The notes under the pieces are model-generated. The model was not told the origin of the DNA and ran no database searches. It was given only the letters and a program-made list of their open reading frames with translations. Both the position numbers and the translations under genes were made by a program. From Paragonimus westermani (Eukaryota; Platyhelminthes; Trematoda; Plagiorchiida; Troglotrematidae), in assembly GCA_008508345.1 (NCBI GenBank), contig QNGE01000869.1, positions 147,819-211,818 on the forward strand: a DNA stretch of 64,000 nt, given 5' to 3'. This document shows positions 55,702 through 64,000 of the stretch, in pieces. Numbering within the stretch: the stretch's first letter is position 1; every line of letters begins with the position of its first letter.

Positions 55702-55770
55702 GTGGGCTTCGCCTGGATTTGAACCACCGACAGAAACAGCATGCCAAAGGTCGCTGGTCCAAACACAACC
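55702..55770 (-). repeat. tRNA-derived SINE fragment (copy 2)
   Basis: The minus strand reads 'catgctgtttctgtcggtgg', then a B box 'ggttcaaatcc' and 'aggcgaag'. It aligns with 'tatgctgttccgacctctgg', 'ggttcgaatcc', 'agccgaag' at 25538-25573. Like copy 1 it sits next to a short TA-rich tract. Confidence 0.6.
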
Positions 55771-55996
55771 GGAGCGATGATTTTTAAAAATTTCGTCCCT
55801 TCTAACTCATTAAATCTGCCAACCCACACATTGGTGATACCATAAGTTTATTAGTGGTCCCTACTGTACATTACTACTCTAGAAAGTTGCGTCATACAGC
55901 GGCTAGTTACCAAACAAAACTTAATTTTCAACGTTTTGGTTCAGCTTAGCAGCACTTCTCGAATCCATAAGACAGGGCTGTAGACTGTAAACAAGT

Positions 55997-56306
55997 TGTT
56001 GAGATAATGTCACAATTAACCCAAAAATGTTCTTTTCTCTTTACCACTGTATGAGCCTCCGCTTGAGCATTATAAATACGGTGGAGTCTTCCAGTGTATT
56101 TGAACACATTTTGGTTGAGATCAAATATACTCTTGGCTGAAGGTTCCCTGTCTTCCTGTCTTCTTCATTTGCAGTAGTTCGTGCGTCGTCGTATAGTCCG
56201 TGATAACGCAGATCGTCAGTGCAACCGTCGTAGCTAAGCCGGGTTATCGTGAACGCTGGGCGTTAGTGATTTTGCATCAATTGTCAAATCCACGCGGTTC
56301 ATAGCA
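55997..56306 (+). repeat. 5' LTR of Gypsy element B
   Basis: This 310-bp LTR starts TGTTGAGATAATG. The equivalent start of the 3' LTR is TGATGGGACAACG, so the edge differs mostly by transitions. The end reads 'ggttcatagca', against 'ggttcttaacc' in the 3' LTR. Confidence 0.9.
56071..56080 (+). promoter_or_regulatory. TATA-like core promoter motif in 5' LTR of element B
   Basis: TATAAATACG about 75 bp into the LTR is repeated in the 3' LTR near 60478. It matches the TATAAATACA in element A's LTR. Confidence 0.55.
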
Positions 56307-56310
56307 GCTT

Positions 56311-56328
56311 TGGCGACGGGGTTTTCGG
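56311..56328 (+). other. Putative primer-binding site of Gypsy element B
   Basis: TGGCGACGGGG begins four bases after the LTR end. The first nine bases are the same as in element A's site, which supports a shared primer tRNA. Confidence 0.6.
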
Positions 56329-56361
56329 ATTCATGGCCACATCATATCCTCCGATCCAGAA

Positions 56362-57560
56362 TTGAAGCAAATGATGCAGGCGCAAATACGATTGATGGAG
56401 CTCGTCACTACACGGGTTGCCACAATGGGGTCATCTACGCCTTCCGTTGATCCGCCGCCCGTGGATCACATGGCCAGCAATACCCACGAGTTCCTGTATG
56501 ACCCTGATGCCGGTGTATCATTCGAGTCGTGGTACAAGCGGTACGAAGATGCTTTCACAGTCGAGTTGGCCAATCGAGACGACGAGACCAAGGTGCGCCT
56601 GCTTCTCCGGAAACTTGGTCCGGCAAGCACGTCCGTTATTCCAACTACATTCTCCCTGCTGAGCCACGAACGCTAAGCTTCGCGGACACCGTGGAAAAAC
56701 TGAAGGAGATATTCGGGGATACCTGTTCTCTATTCAACGCCAGGTTTCAATGTCTCCAACTGGTCAAACGTGACAATGACGATTTTGTCACATACGCTGG
56801 TTTGGTCAATCGTAAATGCGGTCGGTTCAAACTCGGTTCACTCACTGAAGACCAATTCCGCTGCCTGGTATTCATCTGTGGTCTCCAAGCTCCCAGCTAC
56901 GCTGATCTTCGAACGCGGCTCTTGACCATGATCGATCAGCAACCCGAGACAAAACTGGAGAAGATGGTCAACGAATGCGGTCGACTGATCAACCTGAAAC
57001 GTGACTCCGTGACGATCCAGGACCCGGACCGAGCCCCTCGTTCGTTGCACATGGTTTCCAAGCCAGCCTCCTTCTGCTTGTCGTTACTGTGGTGCGTGGC
57101 ACTTCCACAGGTTCTGCACCTTCCGGCAACATCGCTGCCAGAAATGCCACATGGTCAAGCACAAAGAGGGGTTCTGCCCGAAACGATTGGCGGCCCGGGG
57201 CAAGCCTACCTCGGTCCCAAGATTCAAGCACCATGGCAAACCGGTAGGCAGATCATCCAGTCTGCTGGCCACTTTCAAAGTCAATGTCGCGGAGAATCAC
57301 AAGTTCGTGTCGGTCCACATCAACGGTTGTCTGGTTCGTCTACAACTGGACACAGCCTCCGACATCACGATCCCCTGGGCTCTCTGGTGAAAACTGGGCA
57401 GCCCTCCTGTCCATCGATCATCCCAAACCGCCACCAGTGCTTGTCGTGGTACCGTGCAGCTGACTGGCCAGCTGCAGTTTGGTATCATTCCGGGCAACAA
57501 CGATCAACGGGACGTGTTACGTTTCCGACTCTGACCTGAATCTCTTGGGTCTTGACTAGA
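56362..57560 (+). pseudogene. Gag and protease region of Gypsy element B, frameshifted
   Basis: The Gag frame starts 'MMQAQIRLMELVTTRV' and reads 'HEFLYDPDAGVSFESWYKRY'. It shifts near 56640 to a frame with 'SLTEDQFRCLVFICGLQAP', and again near 57080, where the single zinc-knuckle region around 57090-57170 is read. The protease motif 'LQLDTASDITI' lies at about 57345-57380. A stop interrupts the frame at 57557. The blocks match element A's intact Gag. Confidence 0.88.
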
Positions 57561-57689
57561 TCGAGCAACTTGGCCTCCTGGATCGTCCCATCCGGTTAAT
57601 CTGTAACCACGTGCGGTCCGTTGACACGCATGGCGATCTGTCCGAACATATCAATCACCAGTTCGCTCCGGTGTTCCAAAATGGTCTTG

Positions 57690-59000
57690 GTCTGCACCCG
57701 CACTCGGGCCACATTGCACCTTCGTCAGGGAAGCCAACCGGTCTTCCGACCCAAACGGCCGGTACTATATGCAGCCCTTCCTCTGCTCGATCAGGAGCTG
57801 CAACGTTTAGAACAACTTGGTGTTATGAACCCGGTCGCATACTCTGCATGGGCCGCACTGATTGTCGTGGTGAAGAAGTCTAATGGGTCCAACCGGATCT
57901 GTGCAGATTTCTCCACTGGGCTCAATGGGAGCTTAGAGGCGAACTGCCATCCGCTTCCCGTTCCCGAAAACCTGTTCACAATGCTTAATGGCGGTACATG
58001 CTTCGTTAAACTGGACTTGGCGGAAGCATACTTCCAAATCGAGGTCGCACCGGAATCCCGTGAACTGGTCACGATCAACACCCACAGAGGTCTCTTCCAA
58101 TACATCAGGCTCCCGTTCGGCGTGAAGACGGCACCCGCCATCTTCCAGCAGATTATCGACGCCATGATCTCTGGTCTACCGAGTACAGCCGCATACCTAG
58201 ATGATATTATCCTGATGGGTCGCTCAACTGAAGAACCCCACAGTCGCATCGTGGCAGTGCTCCAGCGCATCCAAGACTACGGGTTTCGACTGAAGTCCGA
58301 AAAGTGCCGGTTTTTCCTACCGTCGATGAAGTACCTGGGCTTTATCTTCGACTCTGCCGGTCGCCATCCCGACCCGGAGAACATTCGAGCCACTCAACAG
58401 ATGCCAGCTCCTACTGATGTCGCAACGCTTCGGTCTTTCCTTGGACTCATCAGCTACTACAGCTCATTCCTGTCAAGTTTACATGATGTTCGGGCCCCGC
58501 TAGACCAGCTGCTACAGAAAGGAGCTGAATGGAACTGGTCGGCTGAATGCGAATCGGCTTTTGAAAAACTGAAGACGATGCTCAGTTCAGATCTCTTACT
58601 GACACACTACGATCCATCTCTCCCAATCGTTTTGGCCGCGGATGCTTCCAACTACGGGGTTGGGGCAGTTGTTTCGCATATCTTCCCTGACGGTTCTGAA
58701 AAGGCGATCGCTCATGCTTCCCGTACACTGAGTCCTGCGGAAAAGAACTATGGACAAATCGAGAAGGAAGTCCTGGCTATCACCTTTGCGGTGAAGAAGT
58801 TTCACGAGTTTTTCTATGGTCGGCATTTCTCACTGCTCACCGACCACAAGCCACTGTTGTCCGTGTTTGGCTCGAAGAAAGGGATCCCGGTCTATTCCGC
58901 CAACCGACTGCAACGATGGACAACGATACTACTGGGGTACGAATTTTCGATTGACTATCGACGCACGGTCAAGCCGATGGTCTGTCACGCCTCATCAGTA
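57690..59000 (+). pseudogene. Reverse transcriptase and RNase H of Gypsy element B
   Basis: One long frame (57621-59030) covers RT motifs '[11 protein letters not shown]', '[15 protein letters not shown]', '[18 protein letters not shown]' and the catalytic box 'YLDDIIL'. RNase H motifs follow: '[16 protein letters not shown]', '[11 protein letters not shown]' and 'LLTDHKPLL'. RT and RNase H themselves look intact and keep their catalytic Asp residues. The frame breaks upstream, and again near 58973 just before integrase. Confidence 0.92.
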
Positions 59001-59026
59001 ATCACCAGGTTCCAGAGGACGATACA

Positions 59027-60366
59027 GTGATTGCATCCTTGTCATTCGAGAACGATGTACGCCGCCAGCTCAACGATGCTATCCGCGGAATTCCAGTCAC
59101 CGCCGATGACATTCGAAACGCAACCGCAGAGGACCCGGCCATCGTACGAGTCATGGAATACGTTCGATCTCGTTGGCCTAACGTTCCATTGTTCGGAGAA
59201 ATCCATCAACTATTCCTTCGACGTGAGTCCTTGACCGTAGTAGACTCTTGCCTCATGTTCGCCGATCGGGTCGTGGTTCCTCTCTCTCTCCGACGAGCTG
59301 TTCTCCATCAGTTTCATTCCGGTCATCCGGGGACAAGCCGAATGAAAGCGATTGCACGCAGGTTTGCGTACCGGCCCGGCATGGACGACCACATCTTGGA
59401 GTCGGTCAGACGTTGCTCGAAATGCCAACAGGCCGCTAAGCTTCCAAAGAAGCAGGATCCAGCCCCTTGGGATCTTCCGAAAGGTCCTTGGTCGCGCATC
59501 CATCTCGACTTCTTTGGACCTATCAATGAAGTGATGTACCTCGTCCTGGTGGACGCGTATTCGAAGTGGCCGGGAATCGTCCCAGTTCGTTCGGCTATAT
59601 CTTCAACCACAATCGCAGCGCTACGGAAGATATTCAGTCAGCATGGTTTCCCTGATATACTCGTGTCGGACAATGGGTCACAATTCTCGTCCGCACAGTT
59701 TCGCGATTTCTGCAGCCGCTCCAATTTCCAACATGTGTTCTCGCCGCCGTATCACCCACAATCCAACGGTCAGGCCGAAAGGTTCGTCGATACTCTGAAA
59801 AGAGCACTTCTCAAATCGAGTGGGGAGGGGACGATGGATGAGATTCTGCAAACCTTTCTGCTGGTTCGTCGGTCTACACCAAACCCAGCAGCTCCTGATG
59901 GTCGCTCGCCGTGGGTCGCAAACTGCGTACAGTTCATCAGGCCCTCACTCCGACAGACACGCTGCCGCATCAGCCAGGCCAGACGGAAGCTCACACTGAG
60001 TTCTCTACCGGTTCACCAGTGTACGCGCGTGATTACCGTCCTACACACGAGGAGTGGATAGATGGAGCAGTGAAGGCTCGCAGAAGAAAGGTACTCCTCG
60101 AAGTCTCGGTTGGCAACTCCACCTGGATTCGCCATCGAAATCAGCTTCGACCCCGGCATCCAGATGCATCAATGCGTGGAACACAACAGTCGCTTCCGCT
60201 GGACGTTCTACTGGACACGTTCACAATCGTCACGGTCGTCAGATCTCCAATTCCTATGACAGACCTGTGCGCTGACGACAGACTGCTTCGGAGACGATGG
60301 ACAGACCGAGTGGGACATCCAGTCCGTCCACTACAAGTGAATCCCATGGCCAAGCGGTATGGATGA
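59027..60366 (+). pseudogene. Integrase of Gypsy element B, frameshifted near C-terminus
   Basis: Frame 59027-60061 holds the zinc-binding HHCC region ('HQFHSGHPGTSRMKAIARRF', 'VRRCSKCQ') and the DDE core: 'IHLDFFGPI', 'LVSDNGSQFSS' and 'HPQSNGQAERFVD'. Near 59900 the frame shifts and the C-terminal domain continues in 59911-60366 ('MGRKLRTVHQ', 'VYARDYRPTHEEW', 'WIRHRNQLRPRH'). The catalytic triad is present, but the C-terminal fusion is broken. Confidence 0.92.
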
Positions 60367-60384
60367 TAAGGCTCAAAAGGGAGG

Positions 60385-60711
60385 TGATGGGACAACGCCA
60401 CAATTAACCCAAAAATGTTCTTTCCTCTTTACCACTGTATGAGCCTCCACACTGTATGAGCCTCCGCTTGAGCATTATAAATACGGTGGAATCTTCCAGT
60501 GTATTTGAACACATTTTGGTTGAGATCAAATATACTCTTGGCTGAAGGTTCCCTGTCTTCCTGTCTTCTTCATTTGCAGTAGTTCGTGCGTCGTCGTATA
60601 GTCCGTGATAACGCAGATCGTCAGTGCAACCGTCGTAGCTAAGCCGGGTTATCGTGAACGCTGGGCGTTAGTGATTTTGCATCAATTGTCAAATCCACGC
60701 GGTTCTTAACC
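60385..60711 (+). repeat. 3' LTR of Gypsy element B
   Basis: It is 327 bp, 17 bp longer than the 5' LTR because 'actgtatgagcctcc' is tandemly duplicated at about 60433-60465. It is followed by the target duplication CAAGT. Confidence 0.9.
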
Positions 60712-60716
60712 CAAGT

Positions 60717-61899
60717 AATGATGTCCATCGATCCCAAATACTTCAGGCCGGCATCGCCCAACCTGTTGAGATGGGAGCTCACCATCTAGCCAATTGAGAA
60801 CACGTACGACATTTACCTTCAGATTACCCGCACACGCGTAAACAGAAAGATATTTGGTGCTAACACCACTAGAGCGTGAAGACCAAGTGTGCTATAAACA
60901 CCTATAAACTGTTAGATGTGACGTGGAAATTCTTACACATCCTATTCGAATTTGGATGTGTCGTCAGTTACCAGAGCCACTGGAAACCACTAACCAGTGT
61001 TTCATACTCCATTGGCCGGCAACCGTTAGCCAGGACGAGCAGGACATCGCAACAATTCCTCAGTACATAGCAAAAGTTGAATCCAAAAAGTGGTCTTCAT
61101 TTGCTTTATCCAGTTACGTACATTATAAACCATGAGACCTCCTGAACTGTAAGCAGTGTAATTCGCTTCAGCTTTCATCCATGTACGCCTAGTATGACGT
61201 TGACAGACCGCAACGAAGAAGGGTTATGATGATCCGCCTTTACTCATTCTTTGGAAAGAAAGAAAATAAGACAGACGTGATGTAGTCGAAATAATTAAGT
61301 GAGCGATGGGGTCACAGTAAGGTGTGATAAGTCTAAACCTATCTATTCATGTACGATATTTAGGGACCGCAACAGTGCAGAAATGGTCGGCGTGGGCTTT
61401 AGCAGATGCGCGCATTTTATTACAGGGTAAGGATGCACAACAGTAAAATCCAAATAATACAGAAAACAGTGTACTTGCATTGCGACAGGCGGGATATGAG
61501 AACACACTCAGAAACCATCATCATCATCACCATAGACAGCAATACATCAGTATGAGTCACTGACGCTTAACTACCATACAACCATGGAGAAGAAAAAGCA
61601 AACCCTGTATAGGCGGAGGGAGAATAAACAAGGGGACAAGAATGGACCTAAATACTAAAAATAGCTACGTCGATATTCAAACATTTTATATCGAGGTGCC
61701 TACAACTTGCAAACAAACAAGCTGTAAGTGGAAGCAAGCTGCCAACAGCAAGACGGCCATCTTACGGCTTTCACAGCCCGGCATCATTGAGTGCATTCAC
61801 CTTACAGACAAATGTCGCAAGCAACGACAACGTTCTCGTCCGACAGTTCGACTGGCCACCACCGATTCATTTAAGGTCTCCAGCCACCGACTGCCTGTG
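60717..61899. other. Stretch between Gypsy element B and the terminal LINE
   Basis: No exon is recognised on either strand, including expected RANBP2 TPR exons on the minus strand. About 61660-61899 is probably the diverged 3' tail of the minus-strand LINE, with loose similarity to 50090-50280. Confidence 0.4.
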
Positions 61900-62252
61900 T
61901 CGCGAAGACCTTAAGTGCAGAGACGAGTCCGACCTACAGTGGCCAACTCTTAGATAATCAACTTCATTTCTTCCCGCTAGATCATCATCTGTCCATCTCT
62001 CATTTTGAGCCGGTCGGACGCAGCATCGACAGGGGGTGTTCGGCGTGGCAGGCGACTGGCTAACCTCTTTAGTACATTTATGGCCTAGACATCTAAGTCT
62101 ATGCCAGTGTAAGGATTGAACAGAAGAATTCACTTGACAATCACTTCCAAATACTCGCTTCCTAACTCCTTTGTTGCTCACTCGTTGGTGTCACCCGATG
62201 CGGGCGACTGAACACAGGCATCAGTGGTCAAGTACCTGAAGACGGTTCACGT

Positions 62253-63143
62253 CTACCTTGAGCGACTGTTTCGATGCCGTAAAGTAACATAGACCTCACT
62301 GACGCCTAACATACGTGATCCTCGAGCCTCAGAGGGGTACCTCTTTTTAATCAGAGGTGCCCCCAGATTGGCAGATATTACTCTGGCTTTAGTGATACGC
62401 CCTGCTATTTCATTCACCGCACCTCCACCATCGCTGGTGTAGCTTTTCACGTACACAAATCTGTCAGTAACCACCATAAACTCATTATCCAACATCAAAT
62501 TTACGCAATCACAGCGGTTTTGCAGAAGCACTTTGCACGTTGAGGCTGAAAAGCACATCCCGAAGTACTTAGCGGAGTACGAAACAGCGTCCAGCATTGT
62601 TTGTGCTGCACGAAAGTTGTCCAACAGCAACACCTTGTTGTCAACATAATCAAGATCAGTCAGTCTTTCACCAGGTAGGAGGTTCACGCCGATATCTTGC
62701 GAGTGCCGAAGACAATCTTCCATTATTTCGTCTTTGACGGAATTAAACGAAAAATGTGAAAGTGGACAGCCTTGACACACCTCGCTCCTGATGATGAGGC
62801 TGTTAGATAGTTCACCGTGAACCCTAACCTGAGCTGAAGTATGCGAATAAAGCGCCGACAGTATGTTCACGTACTTGTTCGATACACCCCTGCGTTTAAA
62901 CGACTCTGAAAGTGTAGATCGATCCACTGAATCAAACGCACCTTGATAGTCGAGAAATACAACAATTGTTGGCCGACGATATACATGACGCTGCTCCAGA
63001 ATTTGGTGAAGAGTAAAAATGTGATATCTACATCCCCGCCCAGGACGAAACCCTACCTGTTCTTCCCTAATGTTTACTTCCCGAATTGCAGTGAGTCGAC
63101 GAAGTGTGATGGATTCCGGAACCCTAGTAATAACTGGGGTCAA
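62253..63143 (-). pseudogene. LINE reverse transcriptase, second copy, damaged active site
   Basis: This 296-codon frame differs from 48843-49733 at only two residues: 'DEIMED' for 'DEITED' and 'ERLTDL' for 'ERLADL'. The catalytic box is again YVDN. Confidence 0.9.
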
Positions 63144-63266
63144 ACTAATTCTCCAGTGGTTTTCGCAAGAGCCTCTGATACATTTCTTGAATATAGGAAC
63201 GATTATCGCGTAACTCCCAGCACAGAGGGATTGTCTCCGTCGTCCACAAAGGTTGAGACGACTGAG

Positions 63267-63944
63267 TCAGGGCCCCCGATAACATCTCCCCACCTTATTT
63301 GAAAAATGCCGGTACGAGATCATCCGGACTAGCAGCCCTATCACGTTTGAGAGCCGGATGCAATTGCGGACCTCAGTCTTTGTGGGTGGTTCCAAATCTA
63401 CTGACCACGGTGCTACATTACCAGTTTGTGGCGGCAGCACAGTAGAAACAGGAAGCCGGCTGAACTGACCCTCAATGTGTTTCACCAACCACCCTAATCT
63501 TGTGGACTTGTTATGGATGAGTGTGCCGTCTGTCTCGCTAATACCTCCATTGGCAGACGGTCGCTTGGGATCAGTGACGCGGATCAGCTTAAAGAGTTTA
63601 CCGGTGTTCCCTGAGGCAAAAACGGTTTCGATTCCGTTGACTTTTTCCACTAACCAAGCCCCGCGATCATCTTTTAGACCACGTTTCGGTTTTATGCGGA
63701 CATCTCTCCTAGTCTTATTATACGAACTGCCAACGGGAGTGTTCCGTTTGGCTTTTAACAACTCCAGCGATTTCTCCGAGATCCAATGTCTGTTCAACCC
63801 ATGGATCTCCGTGCCGCATGCTACAGTACCCACTTCCCGAATGGCCTGTGAGATTTGAGTCCAGCAACTGTTAGGATCTTCGGAGTGAGAACTACTAGGG
63901 CAGCTTTCTAAGCTGGTGTGGTACTTATGCTTTACGGATGGCAA
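63267..63944 (-). pseudogene. LINE linker region between endonuclease and RT, second copy
   Basis: This 225-codon frame is identical in protein sequence to 48042-48719. It begins 'MPSVKHKYHTSLESCPSS' and contains 'HWISEKSLELLKAKRNTP' and 'DDRGAWLVEKVNGIETVF', the usual region between endonuclease and RT in this LINE family. Both copies stop at the same place. Confidence 0.88.
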
Positions 63945-64000
63945 AGCCAGTCGTTGCTATCGGTGGGGTCGTTGCCTAGCAAAAGTAAGAACAAAACGAC

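Larger units (their letters stand above)
55997..60711 (+). mobile_element. Gypsy-type LTR retrotransposon B, full length but decayed
   Basis: LTRs lie at 55997-56306 and 60385-60711, flanked by the 5-bp direct repeat CAAGT (55992-55996 and 60712-60716). Inside are a PBS-like site, Gag with zinc knuckle, protease, reverse transcriptase, RNase H and integrase, then a polypurine tract 'aaaagggagg' just before the 3' LTR. Multiple frame breaks and stops (gag start, about 56640, about 57080, 57557, near the RT start, about 58973, about 59900) make it inactive. Its proteins are the closest relatives of element A in the window. It lies 5' of the first RANBP2 exon seen, on the opposite strand. Confidence 0.95.
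61900..64000 (-). mobile_element. RTE-like LINE, second copy, truncated by window edge
   Basis: This is the reverse complement of 47986-50078. Paired coordinates keep a constant sum of 111986 across the whole alignment (for example 48042/63944 and 49733/62253), so there are no indels. It shares the YVDN active-site change and the same internal frame break. Similarity becomes loose at the 3' tail, left of about 61908. The endonuclease half lies beyond the window. Confidence 0.92.

Noticed and set aside
1..64000. Bacterial-type systems (operons, CRISPR arrays, insertion sequences, riboswitches)
   Set aside because: Coding sequence is spliced and all mobile elements are eukaryotic retroelements; no regularly spaced short repeats are present.

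Overview
The window looks like nuclear genomic DNA from a parasitic flatworm, most likely a digenean trematode. The coding signal is split into short exons with GT/AG borders and introns of 0.3 to several kb. The rest is packed with RTE-type LINE pieces, Gypsy LTR elements, Penelope-like fragments and tRNA-derived repeats of the kind common in flukes. I see no operons, CRISPR arrays or bacterial signals. The species cannot be named from the sequence alone. A 14-base run of N at 21924-21937 shows this is a scaffolded assembly.

Three host genes can be supported. (1) 10297-18424, plus strand: a BICRA/GLTSCR1-like subunit of the non-canonical BAF (SWI/SNF) chromatin remodeller. Ten exons join with consistent phases into about 1202 codons, and the GLTSCR1 domain is split over exons 7-9. 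(2) 23993-29329, plus strand: phosphopantothenoylcysteine synthetase (PPCS), an enzyme of coenzyme A synthesis. Four exons join cleanly into 360 codons. (3) 36371-55618, minus strand: a RANBP2/Nup358-like nucleoporin. Twelve exons are visible, running from the alpha-solenoid through a coiled-coil/FG region, a first Ran-binding domain, two RanBP2-type zinc fingers, a second Ran-binding domain, an IR-like SUMO-ligase segment and most of a third Ran-binding domain. Both ends of this gene are missing or unrecognised. PPCS and RANBP2 converge on a repeat-rich stretch of about 7 kb.

Mobile DNA fills most of the rest. Gypsy element A (3191-6065, minus) has near-identical LTRs, a 5-bp target duplication, a PPT and a PBS-like site. 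Its 671-codon ORF joins Gag and protease to the integrase C-terminus after an in-frame loss of reverse transcriptase, RNase H and most of integrase. Gypsy element B (55997-60711, plus) is a full-length relative of the same lineage, but decayed. An RTE-like LINE lies at about 47.15-50.1 kb (plus, inside a RANBP2 intron) and again at 61.9-64.0 kb (minus). The two are nearly identical and gap-free over about 2.1 kb, although both carry the same damaged reverse-transcriptase active site. Further LINE fragments lie at 1-478, 21735-21923 and about 25627-25770. Penelope-like GIY-YIG endonuclease fragments lie at 34.9-35.3 kb (inside an inverted repeat) and 40.3-40.6 kb (between direct repeats). Smaller dispersed families include an 85-bp unit present three times, one copy with a (GAAT)n tail; a tRNA-derived SINE head present twice; a repeat of about 225 bp present twice; and a candidate 170-bp TA-flanked MITE.

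The most unusual items are the in-frame-deleted but intact Gypsy ORF, the inverted near-identical pair of catalytically damaged LINEs, the Penelope repeat architectures, and the reduced domain plan of the fluke RANBP2.
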